This document shows, one piece after another, positions 19,285 to 29,734 of a stretch of DNA of 33,023 bases. The stretch lies in assembly GCA_018715395.1 (NCBI GenBank), contig DVLQ01000146.1:1-33023 (forward strand), given 5' to 3'. The position numbers and the translations under genes were made by a program. Within the stretch, counting starts at the first letter, position 1; each line of letters starts with the position of its first letter. This stretch comes from Candidatus Coprocola pullicola (GTDB lineage: Bacteria; Bacillota; Clostridia; Lachnospirales; Anaerotignaceae). The notes under the pieces are model-generated. The model saw only the letters and a list, made by a program, of their open reading frames with translations. It did not search any database and was not told the origin of the DNA.

Positions 19285-20883
19285 TTATTTTTGGGATAAT
19301 TGTTCCATCCATTGTTGTACTTCTTTATCCTCTGGAGAAAGTTTCAAAAGACGTTGTACTAAATCTAATGCCTCTTGTTTCATAGCCGGCTCTTTCATAA
19401 CTGTTTTGACATTTTCTTTTGCATTTTCTATTAATTGCTGTATTTTTTGGTTTTTTTGCTGTGCTTTTTCCATTTCTTTTTGCAAATCTTGTTTGCCTTC
19501 AGGAGTAGAGGCAATTTGCTGTATCACCAATTTTTTTACATTTGCAGGCAATGTTTGAATATGATTTTGTAAAAAGTTGTAAGCGTCTTGTGCCGCCTTT
19601 TGCTGCTCTGACGTACCTTCCTTTCTTCTTTTGCTGAGTATAGGATAATATTGTGCTAAAGAAATATTTGCTTCTCGCATATAATTGCATTGTATCACTG
19701 TCACAAAAAAATTAAAAAGCTGATAGCTTGTTATCTTTTCAAAATCAACGGCTTTCAACAATTCTCCGGCTTTTTTAAAATCCTTTAAAGCCATATAAGA
19801 ACGTATTTGCATCTGCTTCATATATTCTTTTGCACTGATGCTGGCGTATCGAATGGAGGTTGTGCGCATTAAAAATAAATCCAACTGTCCTTTTTCATAT
19901 TTTTCTACCAATTCAAAATACCGTTCTATCATTTTTAATGCAGGGTTATATTGTTTTTGCTGAAATAAACAAGCACTTTGTATAAAACGAATGTCCATTT
20001 CAAAAAGCTGACATCTTTTATCTGTAAAAAACTTCAAATAATCTTTACAAATTTTTAATGCCTTTTCTTTTTCATTCTGTCCCCAATAGTAAGCCGCTAC
20101 CTTTACAAACGCTCCAGGGGCAAACATATTTTTTACATTTTGATACATCACTTCTTCTGTAACACGAATAATGTCGGCAAAAATTTCTTTTTTGACCACA
20201 TCTTGCTCTACCAACAAATGTACCAATACCCTTAAATCTCGTAAATTATTTTCCTTTAATGTTTTTTCCAGTAAAGAGGCGTTTCTGTATTTTTTCTCTT
20301 TTCTCTTTTTTTCATCTTCAAAAGCATATCCATCATGATAAAGTGTCAAATCAAATGTATAAGTTGGTTCCATATAAGGCACAGATTCGTGTATCATACC
20401 CACATATCTTGGATGTAAGTCACTGCGAAATACCCTATAATCTAAAAATTCGGAACTTTCTCCATGATATTGTTTCAGGCTTTCACAACTTCTGCACTGC
20501 TTTGCATCAAAACAATTTTTCTTTTTTATAAAACATCCTCTATAATGAAATCTTTCTTCACTTGTAAAAAATTTAACCAAATGAGAAACGTCTTCTACCA
20601 ATTCCTCATCGGCGTCAATCACCATAATCCACTCGCCTCTTGCCTGCTCCAAGCCTACATTACGAGCAGCAGAAAAATCATTGCACCATTGAAAATGAAG
20701 CACTTTATCAGCATATTTTTCAGCAATCTTTATGCTTTTATCTGTAGAGCCTGTATCTGTTACAATCACTTCACAAGGAAGCTGTTCTCTCAAAGGCGTC
20801 AAAGATTTTAGACATCTTTCCAAGCATCTTTCTTCATTTTTTACAATCATGCAAATGGATAAACTAATCTTTTCCTGTTCCAT
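19285..20883 (-). CDS. Family 2 glycosyltransferase with long C-terminal helical (TPR-like) region
   Basis: LSICMIVKNEERCLERCLKSLTPL...VIVTDTGSTDKSIKIAEKYADKVLHFQWCNDFSAARNVGLEQARGEWIMVIDADEEL. Confidence 0.93.
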   Translation of the reverse strand: MEQEKISLSICMIVKNEERCLERCLKSLTPLREQLPCEVIVTDTGSTDKSIKIAEKYADKVLHFQWCNDFSAARNVGLEQARGEWIMVIDADEELVEDVSHLVKFFTSEERFHYRGCFIKKKNCFDAKQCRSCESLKQYHGESSEFLDYRVFRSDLHPRYVGMIHESVPYMEPTYTFDLTLYHDGYAFEDEKKRKEKKYRNASLLEKTLKENNLRDLRVLVHLLVEQDVVKKEIFADIIRVTEEVMYQNVKNMFAPGAFVKVAAYYWGQNEKEKALKICKDYLKFFTDKRCQLFEMDIRFIQSACLFQQKQYNPALKMIERYFELVEKYEKGQLDLFLMRTTSIRYASISAKEYMKQMQIRSYMALKDFKKAGELLKAVDFEKITSYQLFNFFVTVIQCNYMREANISLAQYYPILSKRRKEGTSEQQKAAQDAYNFLQNHIQTLPANVKKLVIQQIASTPEGKQDLQKEMEKAQQKNQKIQQLIENAKENVKTVMKEPAMKQEALDLVQRLLKLSPEDKEVQQWMEQLSQK

Positions 20884-21183
20884 AAGTTCCTCCTCTTATC
20901 CTATGCCGCTTTTGGCTACTTTTTAAGTATAAAAATTATTATCATTAGTATAAGCAATTTTCACTTTACAATACCTCAATGCATGCAAGATACTGGTATT
21001 TAACAAAACTGTCCAAGAGTTTAGCTATGCTAAATCCTTCTTTTTTTTAAAAAAAGAAACATTTTAATACAATATATTTTTACCATAATTCTACAATATT
21101 TTTTTATCATATGCAAATTTTTATCATTTATTTTGAATATTAAAAAAATTTCATAAAAAAGGGATATTTAAAAAAATATCCCC

Positions 21184-21376
21184 AAAGTGTAAACAAACTA
21201 TTTTTACAAATGTATTACAGCCAAAAGATTTGGCAAACAAAGTGTTTTACAAATAAAATCCATAGACAGAATTTACTGCTGACAAGCAAAGTAATGTATT
21301 TGGAGTGATTTATATCCTTGAAGCAAACTGTTTATACTTTTATCTGCTCGTCACAATCTTTGATGAATGGTTGCTG
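21184..21376. repeat. Intergenic repeat family 2, copy 4
   Basis: aagtgtaaacaaactatttttacaaatgtattacagccaaaagatttggcaaacaaag...gaatttactgctgacaagcaaag...caaactgtttatacttttatctgctcg. Confidence 0.65.
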
Positions 21377-21791
21377 GCTCCCTCAATATGTTTTTCAAAA
21401 ATATCTCCTTTCTATCGCCTTTAAAATCCCATAAATAAAAATCTTTTGTCTAATTCTGCGCCATTGTTTTTTGTAGGAAGCTATGCCATATACAATATTT
21501 TGACAACTGCTTTTACAATATACCCATTTTTCATTGATTTGTATAAAACTATCTCCTAACACTACAGAACTTGTCATTATAATGGTATTCCCTGTTGCTA
21601 AAGCACCTGATTTTTGTGATGTTCCTATAAGTTTTTTCAGTTCTACAGTTCTATTATATCTGTCATAATAGATTTTTGTAATGCCTTTTTTTGTTTTAGC
21701 TTTTTGAGCTACAAATGAGTTGTCTCTACATCATTGCTTTTTTCATATGATCAAATATTTTTTCCATGACCATTTCTTTTTTTAATATTAC

Positions 21792-23248
21792 CATTCTGTT
21801 ACATTAAAATGATATAAATAACAGCTTCTTATTGAAGGTACAATAAAATGAACTAAACCACAGTTTCTCACAGAAAGGAGCAGTTTTCTATATATAAATA
21901 TAAAAATTACCTTTAAAGATTTTACTATTTCCTTTTCTGATTCTTTTTGGCATTATAGAAAAAATAAATACGAACATCAAAAATATATTTGTCGCAAATG
22001 TCACCATCCATTTACTTGAAAGCCTAATAAAATAAAAACTTCTGACAAAGCCTATTCCAAATGCCCTATTTGTACCAGAAATATTTTTGTTTGGCACAAA
22101 CACGACTCTTCTATTCATTTTAAGTGTCATTCTGTCTGGACATTCCATTCAAGTGCCGGTTTTGGAAAACTTTTTGCTAAACAAATGCAAATAATTTTAA
22201 CAATACCAGCAGTATAGACAGGGATACTTATCATAAAGTCAAGCTATCGTTCATTTGAACTTTTGCAAAAAGAAGTTTTCTGATTTTACCAATGCTGCTT
22301 TTAAAAGATTTCGTTTTGTACCAAGTTTATATACTCTTACGCTTTACTTTGAGGCTTGTTGCTCTCTTGGACAGATACAAAGCTTATGAAACAAGCATAT
22401 GTCTGTTTGCGTTTTTCACGTTTCTATTTATCGTTGGATTGGTCATTTTGCTTCTTTTTTCAGAACTATTTCTCAATTCTTTCTGTAAAAGTCTGACCTG
22501 TACTCTGAGCAATGGCACACTGACGAAACTGGTATTAAAATCAAAAGACAGCAGCATTGGATATTGCTGTATTACCAAACAAGGATTGTAATTGCTTTTT
22601 GTTTGTCTAGTACAAGAAATAGCAATACTGTTCTTATACTCTTTAAAAAGCCACGCAATGCCACAGATACATTTTCTCTTACCATTGTTACAGATTAATA
22701 TTGTCAATATTAGTTGACATATTTTTATCAAAGATATCGCTGGCTATGCTGCCAGTTCCAAAGTCTGATAATCATGTTTCCACTTTGTCATAGTAGGAAG
22801 CTTGGCATTGGCGGAGCAGATCCTCCTGTTGTTCCAATAACTGATGATTACTCTTGATACTTATCATCTACCGCTTATGTTTGTCTATACTAAATCAAAT
22901 CATACTGTTTACAATTGCTGCGTGATGATATCAGTAATAATATGATAGAACCCATAAAACTTTTAAAGCTTGATACAAGACGAAAAAATGATTGCATTGT
23001 TTTAAATCTGCTTTGGATATCATTTCTAATTTTCTGTTTTATTATCATTTTATCCATAGCCATTCTTATTTGTACGAACGAGCATCTGTTTCTATTGCAG
23101 GTATTGTATATACTCAACAACAAGCAAAGCATCAATTTTTATTTTTAAAAAATTTTTTAGGTGTTGGCTTTTATTTGTATGCTCTTTTTTAAAATTACAT
23201 TTTTAAAATTTTTTTACATTTTTATTTTCATATTAAATTAACATAATC
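21792..23248 (+). mobile_element. Near full-length but inactivated IS6-like insertion sequence, copy D
   Basis: Perfect 8-bp flanking duplication aatattac (21784-21791 and 23249-23256); TIR-like ends; broken transposase with zinc-ribbon-like N-terminus (HQKYICRKCHHPFT), EQWHTDETGIKIK...SSTRNSNTVLILFKKPRN...TIVTD, LRDDISNNMIE and SALDIISNFLFYYHFIHSHS. Confidence 0.88.
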
Positions 23249-23252
23249 AATA

Positions 23253-23513
23253 TTACTTCAATTTATCAATAATATCAATCAATTCATCTATTTTTTTGTC
23301 TTCCTGTCCTGTCTGGAAAGCATCTTTGACACAGCATTTCATGTGTGCGCGCAATATTTCTTTGTTTGCCTTTCTGAGTATGGCGTCCGTTGCCAGTATT
23401 TGATTTGAAATATCTACACAATATCTGTCTTCTTCTACCATTTTTAAAATGCCGTCAATTTGTCCCCTTGCCGTTTTGAGCAATCGAACAATCTGTTTTT
23501 GATCTGCCTTCAT
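23253..23513 (-). CDS. csoR: CsoR/RcnR-family metal-sensing repressor (probable copper-responsive CsoR)
   Basis: MKADQKQIVRLLKTARGQIDGILKMVEEDRYCVDISNQILATDAILRKANKEILRAHMKCCV; Cys/His/Cys positions of the family; next to copA. Confidence 0.92.
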   Translation of the reverse strand: MKADQKQIVRLLKTARGQIDGILKMVEEDRYCVDISNQILATDAILRKANKEILRAHMKCCVKDAFQTGQEDKKIDELIDIIDKLK

Positions 23514-23524
23514 ATACTTTCTCC

Positions 23525-26059
23525 TTATTGCACATCAACAACTGTATAGCCTGCATCTGTAACAGCTTTTACAAGAGTTTCTTGGCTAATTTCCTTTGTG
23601 GAAGAAACAGTTGCCGTTTTATTATCCAGGCTCACCTCTGCTGTCACCCCGTCTATGGCATTTAATGCCTGCTCCACTCTGGATGTGCAATGTCCGCACA
23701 TCATTCCTTCAATAGTCAATACTTTTTTCATTTTCCATTCCTCCTTATTTTCCCTTTTTTCACTATTTTGTATTTTGATTGTCCGCCCTTTTTCTTTTCT
23801 AAAATCAGGCTGAAACAATTTTAAACGCAAAGCGTTTGTTACCACAAATACAGAACTAAAGCTCATTGCCGCCGCGGCAAACATAGGATTGAGTTTCCAG
23901 CCCAACGCCGTATAAAACACCCCTGCCGCCAAAGGAATGCCAATGGCATTGTAAAAAAACGCCCAAAACAAATTTTGTTTGATATTTCGTATCACAGCAC
24001 GGCTTAGCTGTATTGCCGCTACCGCATCTAATAAATCGCTTTTCATCAATACAATGTCTGCCGATTCTATAGCAACATCTGTACCAGCGCCAATGGCAAC
24101 GCCTACATCAGCTCTGGCTAATGCAGGAGCATCGTTGATACCATCACCAATCATAGCCACCTTTTTCCCTTGCCGCTGTATTTGTCTGACTTGTTTTTCT
24201 TTATCTTGAGGCAGAACCTCCGCCACAACATTTGTCAGATTCACTTGCTTTGCAATGGCTTGTGCTGTTTGTTGATTATCTCCTGTGAGCATGACAACAT
24301 CAATGCCCATATCGTGGAATTTTGCAATGGCTTCTTTACTGGTATCCTTCACCACATCAGCCACTGCTATCACTCCCAAAAGCTTTTTATCCTCTGCAAA
24401 ATACAAAGGCGTTTTTCCTTCCTTAGCCAGAGCTTCTCCTTTTTGAAAAAGAATGTCTTGCTCAATTTTTTCTGCTTTCATCATTTTCATATTACCCGCA
24501 ATGACTTTTTTTCCAAAAACATCTGCTTTAATACCTTGCCCGGCAATGGCTTCAAAATTTTCTCCATTTTCAACAGCAATATTTTTTTCTTTTGCATACT
24601 TAACAATGGCTTCCGAAAGCGGATGTTCAGAAAGCTGCTCTACCGCCATAGCACTTTTTAATAATCTATTTTGAAATACGCCTTCTGCTAAAAGGATATC
24701 TGTCACTTTTGGCTTACCTTCTGTCACAGTTCCTGTTTTATCCAGTATCACTGTATCAATTTCGTGAGCAATTTCCAAGCTTTCTGCAGATTTTATCAAA
24801 ATACCGTTTTCCGCTCCCTTTCCTGTACCAACCATAATGGCTGTGGGTGTTGCCAAGCCTAGAGCGCAAGGGCAGGATATGACAAGCACCGCAATACCTA
24901 TAGAAAGAGCAAAGCTAAATGGATATCCCAATAATAGCCACACAATCATTGCAATCACAGCAATGGCAATCACTACCGGAACAAATATACCGCTGACTTT
25001 GTCTGCTAATTTTGCAATGGGAGCCTTGGAAGCACTAGCTTCTTCTACCAATTGTACAATTTGAGACAATGTGGTATCACTTCCTACTTTTTCTGCCTGA
25101 AATTTAAAATAACCTGTTTTATTTACTGTAGCTCCTATCACAGTATCCCCTATATTTTTTTCCACAGGAATGCTTTCTCCTGTCAATGCAGATTCATCCA
25201 CTGCCGAAAAACCTTCTACAACAATACCATCTACCGGTATACTTTGACCAGGGCGTACTACAATGATATCTCCTTTTTGTACCTGTTCTATAGGAACCTC
25301 TATTTCTGCTCCGTTTTTGAATATGGTAGCCTTTTTTGGAGCCAAGTCCAATAGCTTTGTAATGGCTTCTGATGTTTTTCCTTTTGAGCGCGTTTCCATA
25401 TATTTTCCTACTGTAATCAAAGTCAATATCATACCTGCTGATTCAAAATAAAATTCCATACCATAGCTGTGAGCCATTTGCATATCGCCATGCCCCATAT
25501 AATAGCCTATGGCATAAATGGCTCCGACACTATATACAAAAGCTGCTGTTGCTCCCAATGCAATCAAAGAATCCATATTAGGGGAACGATGCCATATTGC
25601 TTGAAAGCCTGTAGAAAAATATTTTCTGTTTAAATATAATATGGGCAATGTTAAAAACAGTTGTGTTAATGCAAATGACATCATATTTTCATGTCCCGAC
25701 AATATTTCAGGCAAAGGCATTCCCATCATATGCCCCATAGAAATATAAAATAACGGCACTAAAAATAGAAAAGACCAAATCAGTCTTTTTTTCATACTTT
25801 CCATTTCAGACTGTGCAATATTTTCCACCGGTATAGAACTATTTTCCGCCCCATGCACCTTTGCGCCATAGCCTCCTTGTTCTACAGCTTTTATAATTTC
25901 ATCATCTGTCAATTTTGTATCTTCATACTCCACTGTCATAGAATTTTGCAGTAAATTGACATTAACAGAACAAACACCCTGTAATTTTCCAACACTTCTT
26001 TCCACATGAGCACTGCAAGCGCTGCAAGTCATACCGGTTACATCAAATTTTTGTTTCAT
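23525..26059 (-). CDS. copA: Copper-translocating P-type ATPase with C-terminal CopZ-like HMA domain fused in frame
   Basis: N-terminal [21 protein letters not shown] motif ([19 protein letters not shown]), [22 protein letters not shown]-terminal [23 protein letters not shown]... in the same frame; start at ATG 26059 preferred from RBS spacing. Confidence 0.95.
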   Translation of the reverse strand: MKQKFDVTGMTCSACSAHVERSVGKLQGVCSVNVNLLQNSMTVEYEDTKLTDDEIIKAVEQGGYGAKVHGAENSSIPVENIAQSEMESMKKRLIWSFLFLVPLFYISMGHMMGMPLPEILSGHENMMSFALTQLFLTLPILYLNRKYFSTGFQAIWHRSPNMDSLIALGATAAFVYSVGAIYAIGYYMGHGDMQMAHSYGMEFYFESAGMILTLITVGKYMETRSKGKTSEAITKLLDLAPKKATIFKNGAEIEVPIEQVQKGDIIVVRPGQSIPVDGIVVEGFSAVDESALTGESIPVEKNIGDTVIGATVNKTGYFKFQAEKVGSDTTLSQIVQLVEEASASKAPIAKLADKVSGIFVPVVIAIAVIAMIVWLLLGYPFSFALSIGIAVLVISCPCALGLATPTAIMVGTGKGAENGILIKSAESLEIAHEIDTVILDKTGTVTEGKPKVTDILLAEGVFQNRLLKSAMAVEQLSEHPLSEAIVKYAKEKNIAVENGENFEAIAGQGIKADVFGKKVIAGNMKMMKAEKIEQDILFQKGEALAKEGKTPLYFAEDKKLLGVIAVADVVKDTSKEAIAKFHDMGIDVVMLTGDNQQTAQAIAKQVNLTNVVAEVLPQDKEKQVRQIQRQGKKVAMIGDGINDAPALARADVGVAIGAGTDVAIESADIVLMKSDLLDAVAAIQLSRAVIRNIKQNLFWAFFYNAIGIPLAAGVFYTALGWKLNPMFAAAAMSFSSVFVVTNALRLKLFQPDFRKEKGRTIKIQNSEKRENKEEWKMKKVLTIEGMMCGHCTSRVEQALNAIDGVTAEVSLDNKTATVSSTKEISQETLVKAVTDAGYTVVDVQ

Positions 26060-26080
26060 ATTCATCACCTCTTCCATACA

Positions 26081-26103
26081 CCCCCCATAGGTATGGTATT
26101 ATT
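26081..26103 (-). promoter_or_regulatory. Putative CsoR operator in the copA promoter region
   Basis: Minus strand ACCATACCTATGGGGGGTGTATG, a GC-rich ATACC..GGGGGT pseudo-palindrome in AT-rich DNA just upstream of copA. Confidence 0.5.
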
Positions 26104-26162
26104 GTAATGCTGTATTTCTCTTTTGTCAATATCATTTATCTATTTTTTATTTTTATGCATCA

Positions 26163-26196
26163 AAAAAGGCGAAAACATACTATTTTTTCGCCCTAT
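26163..26196 (-). terminator. Terminator downstream of the feoB fragment
   Basis: Minus strand GGGCGAAAAaatagtatgTTTTCGCC TTTTTT. Confidence 0.7.
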
Positions 26197-26206
26197 TTTT
26201 ATACTA

Positions 26207-26945
26207 TTAAAAAAATAAATTTCCTGCTGCATTTACCACACTGCAAACAAAAATCCCTACCATAGTAGGCAATAAAAAGGAAGTAATCGTCCATTTGACG
26301 CTTTTCGTTTCTTTTGCAATGGTCCATAGCGTTGTAGCGCAAGGAAAATGATTTAATGAAAACAATATTGCACAAAGTGCTGTCAATGCCGTCCAGCCAT
26401 TGACTCTTAATATCTCTCCCATTTCTGCCAATCCGGATACTTCTGTAAGCATGCTGCTTTGACAATAGTACATCAAAAGAATGGGAATGACAATTTCATT
26501 TGCAGGAATACCCAATATAAATGCCGCCAATATGATTCCGCTTAATCCCATAACACTGCCTAGGGGAGATAGCATTTGCGAAAACCCTTCCAACAGTGTC
26601 ATATCTCCCATAGTAATGTTTTGCAGCAGCCATATCAATGCGCCCGCAGGAATGGAAACACATATAGCTCTTCCCAAAACAAATATAGTTCTGTCAATGA
26701 CACTTCGCATGATTACTTTTAGAATCTGAGGTCTTCTGTAAGGAGGCAGCTCCAACGTAAAAGAAGAAGGAATCCCCTTTAATACAGTAGCGCCTAATAT
26801 TCTGGAAACAGCCAATGTAACCATAACAGAAAGCACTAACACAATCATTACAAACATTGCCGCCAAAAAAGGATTTCCCTCTGCAAAAAAAACACTGGCA
26901 AGCATAATAATCGTAGGGAAACCCCAACCATTGTCAGAGAAAAAA
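26207..26945 (-). pseudogene. feoB: 3' fragment of ferrous iron transporter feoB (G domain and first membrane part absent)
   Basis: NGWGFPTIIMLASVFFAEGNPF...(cf. FeoB CNGRFPT motif)...LELPPYRRPQILKVIMRSVIDRTIFVLGRA...GLSGIILAAFILGIPANEIVIPILLMYY...; a stop/terminator lies immediately upstream in place of the rest of the gene. Confidence 0.85.
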
Positions 26946-26964
26946 TCCCCTCAGGGATTTTTTG
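26940..26964 (-). terminator. Terminator of the lipoprotein gene at 26965-27519
   Basis: Minus strand AAAAAATCCC tga GGGGATTTTTTC. Confidence 0.7.
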
Positions 26965-27519
26965 TTATGATTTTTCTGTCAAAGCAGACAATGCTTCTTT
27001 TAAAGCTGTAATCTCTTTATCATAAACCTCTTGTTCTCCTGTTATAGTACAAGCATAATAGGCATTTTCCGACTCTGCCACAACCTGAAAGGCTTTTATA
27101 ACAGTGCCATTACTATCGTCTGAAGTTAATTCCTCCCCCATTACTTTTGTCATATTTGTCATGGTATATTCTTGCTCTTCAACTGTTGCCAAGGAATACA
27201 ATCCTGCTATAAAAGCGTTTGTTTGATAATAAATTTGAAAGCGTTCTAAAGAATCCAGTCCCATGGTATCTTTTGCTATTTCTTTATCATAGCGTTGTAT
27301 TGAAATACTCATGGTTCTTTCTTCATCAGAATATGCCACAAGCATATCTTCGTTGCTGGCGCCGGTATCTTGCACCCAATTTCCGGGCAGTGTCAGAGCA
27401 TATTTTCCACTGGCGCTGGAATATTCTTTTGGCGTAGTATCTTCTCCACTACAACCTACTGCCAAACCAATGATAAAAACAAGCAAAAAACAAATCCTTA
27501 TTTTTTTGATGATATTCAT
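26965..27519 (-). CDS. Hypothetical lipoprotein
   Basis: MNIIKKIRICFLLVFIIGLAVGCSGEDTT lipobox; soluble C-terminal domain (GKYALTLPGNWVQD...). Confidence 0.88.
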   Translation of the reverse strand: MNIIKKIRICFLLVFIIGLAVGCSGEDTTPKEYSSASGKYALTLPGNWVQDTGASNEDMLVAYSDEERTMSISIQRYDKEIAKDTMGLDSLERFQIYYQTNAFIAGLYSLATVEEQEYTMTNMTKVMGEELTSDDSNGTVIKAFQVVAESENAYYACTITGEQEVYDKEITALKEALSALTEKS

Positions 27520-27545
27520 ATGCTTTTCCCCCTTATGCTTTTATG

Positions 27546-27990
27546 GATTCTGTTACATTAAAATGATATAGACAACAGTTCCTGATTGAAAGTACCCTAA
27601 AATGAACCAAAACTCTGTTTCTCCTAGAAAGGTGCTGTTTCTATGCATAAATATAAAAATTACTTTTAAATATTTTGCTATTTCTTGTCCTCATTGTTTT
27701 TCTCATTGACTTTATCGTTATGGAAAAGATAATTATAAGTATGGAGTCTGCTTTTGATGTCATTTCTAATTTTTTGTTTTATTATCATCTTATCCATAGC
27801 CCTTCTTGTTTGTTCAAACAAGCACTTTCTTGTGTTGCAGGTGTTGCATACGCTCAAAAACAAGTAACATACAAGTTTTTATTTTAAAAAAATTTTTCAG
27901 GCGTTATCTTTTATTTGTATGTTCTTTTTTATGATTGTATTTTTAAAAGTCTTTTTTGTATTTTTATTTTCATATTAAGTTAACAGAATC
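27546..27990 (+). mobile_element. Internally deleted IS6-like element, copy E (~445 bp)
   Basis: GATTCTGTTACATTAAAATGATATAGACAACAG ... ATTTTCATATTAAGTTAACAGAATC; retains SAFDVISNFLFYYHLIHSPSCLF and zinc-ribbon start; flanks cttttatg/tatttgtg only 5/8. Confidence 0.75.
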
Positions 27991-28046
27991 TATTTGTGTT
28001 TATTTTTTATTATAACACATTTTTTTGTTTGCTTCTATGTACTTCT

Positions 28047-29582
28047 TTACAAATAATACCAAACTTCTTCTCCGGTCCAGATACCTTTTTTGATTAAAAA
28101 ACGGATTGCTTCTTGTTTTTGTTTTATAGACAACTCTTTCCATAATGAAAAAAAGGAAATGGTATCTGTTTGCAGCCATTGATTTTGCTGTAAAAGAGTT
28201 TTGGTTTTTTGGAGCATATTTTGCTGATTTTGCAATTGCATTAATTTTTGGTTGACTTCTTTTATCAAAATATCATTTGCTTTTTGCTCTCCCAATAAAG
28301 CAATATAGTTTTCTTTTTGCCTTTGACAATGCAATATGCCTTTTTGACATTGTTTGATTTCTTGAGAAAATGTATTGTTTTGATATTTTTTATAAATTTC
28401 ATCAAAACAATTTTTCTCTGAAATATATTGTAATAATAATTTTTCTGTTTTTTCATCCGTTTGGTTTCCCGACAAATTTTGCATAGTACATTTTTTTTGC
28501 AGCTTTGCTTTACAAATATAATCAAATACAATCCCCTTTTGCTGATTCCTTCTCTTTTTTGCCTGCATTTTGCTTCCGCACTTTTGGCAATATAATATTC
28601 CAGAAAGCAAGGCGTATTCATTTTCTGTTTTTTGTTGTTGTGTGTTTGGTTTATTGCGTTGCAATATATTTTGTACTGCTATCCATTGTTTCCCTGTCAC
28701 AATGGCTTTTTGTTTTCCTTTTGCTACAATCCAATGTTCTATTTTTTGTCTTGGAGCAGATTTTTTTGCATAATTTCTTTTGTTGTATGCTAACAATCCA
28801 TAAATATCAGAGCATTCCTCTTTTGAAAATGTCACAGTAGCTTTCTGTTTTAAAAAATATTCTCTGGCTTGTTCATCTGCATGACAATAGACAGGATTGG
28901 ACAATATTTCTTTGATACCTATCAGAGAAAAAGGCTTGTTTTGTCTGGAAAAAATTTTTTCCTCTTCCAGTTTCCTTTTCACCGCTGAAACAGAACAATA
29001 TTCCAAAAACAACATATATATTTTTTTAGCCGTCATCATTTCAAACTCATTTTGTTCTAAATAGCAAAAAGAATGTTCTTTTTCCACCGCTCTTTTTGAT
29101 ATAAAACCCAAAGGAGGCGTACCGCCTAACCAATACCCCTTTTTTGCCAAATGCATCATATTATCTTTGACTCTTTCTGCAATGGTTTCTCTTTCCAGCT
29201 GAGCAAACACAGACGCCATATACATCATCGCCCTTCCTGTAGGCGTTGCAGTATCAAACTGTTCTTGAACGCAAATAAAAGCGATGTTCCATTTTGAAAG
29301 CTGTTCTACTAATTGGGCAAAATCTCCCACATTTCGGCTGATTCTGTCTAAACGATAGCATACAATATAATCCAGCTTTTTTTGTTGCGCCCACAAAAGC
29401 ATATTTTGAAACTGAGGTCGCTCTTTATTTTTTGCTGAAACGCCTTCTTCTGAAAAAATATGTATCTGATGTTTTGTTCCAAAACGAGCTTCAATATATT
29501 TTTTGCAAATCAAAATCTGATTTTCAATGGATTCTCCCTTTCCTGTTTGTTTTGATTTTCTACTGTAAATAGCAAATTCCAT
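28047..29582 (-). CDS. Large serine recombinase (resolvase/recombinase/zinc-ribbon family)
   Basis: AIYSRKSKQTGKGESIENQ (catalytic Ser), YIVCYRLDRISRNVGDF, FDTATPTGRAMMYMASVFAQLERETIAERVKDNM, zinc ribbon LYCQKCGSKM...YICKAKLQKKC. Confidence 0.95.
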   Translation of the reverse strand: MEFAIYSRKSKQTGKGESIENQILICKKYIEARFGTKHQIHIFSEEGVSAKNKERPQFQNMLLWAQQKKLDYIVCYRLDRISRNVGDFAQLVEQLSKWNIAFICVQEQFDTATPTGRAMMYMASVFAQLERETIAERVKDNMMHLAKKGYWLGGTPPLGFISKRAVEKEHSFCYLEQNEFEMMTAKKIYMLFLEYCSVSAVKRKLEEEKIFSRQNKPFSLIGIKEILSNPVYCHADEQAREYFLKQKATVTFSKEECSDIYGLLAYNKRNYAKKSAPRQKIEHWIVAKGKQKAIVTGKQWIAVQNILQRNKPNTQQQKTENEYALLSGILYCQKCGSKMQAKKRRNQQKGIVFDYICKAKLQKKCTMQNLSGNQTDEKTEKLLLQYISEKNCFDEIYKKYQNNTFSQEIKQCQKGILHCQRQKENYIALLGEQKANDILIKEVNQKLMQLQNQQNMLQKTKTLLQQNQWLQTDTISFFSLWKELSIKQKQEAIRFLIKKGIWTGEEVWYYL

Positions 29583-29655
29583 ACCAATTTCCGCCTTTAT
29601 ATTGCTTTTTTTAAAAGTATATGTAAAAAAATAGAAATATTCACAGAAATTCTAG

Positions 29656-29685
29656 TTGACAAAAGAAATACTCTGCTACTAAAAT
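29656..29685 (+). promoter_or_regulatory. Putative promoter for the MoxR-VWA operon
   Basis: TTGACA (29656-29661) - 18 bp - TAAAAT (29680-29685). Confidence 0.5.
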
Positions 29686-29734
29686 GGTAAGCAATTATAG
29701 CAAAATCATTTATTTTTTAGAAAGGTGGAAAAAT

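Noticed and set aside
22292-22591. Apparent 99-aa membrane protein
   Set aside because: Out-of-frame reading of the decayed IS6-like transposase; the correct frame gives HTDETGIKIK.
24170-24661. Plus-strand ORF of 163 aa inside copA
   Set aside because: Antisense of a well-supported P-type ATPase gene; Phe/Cys-rich composition typical of antisense frames.
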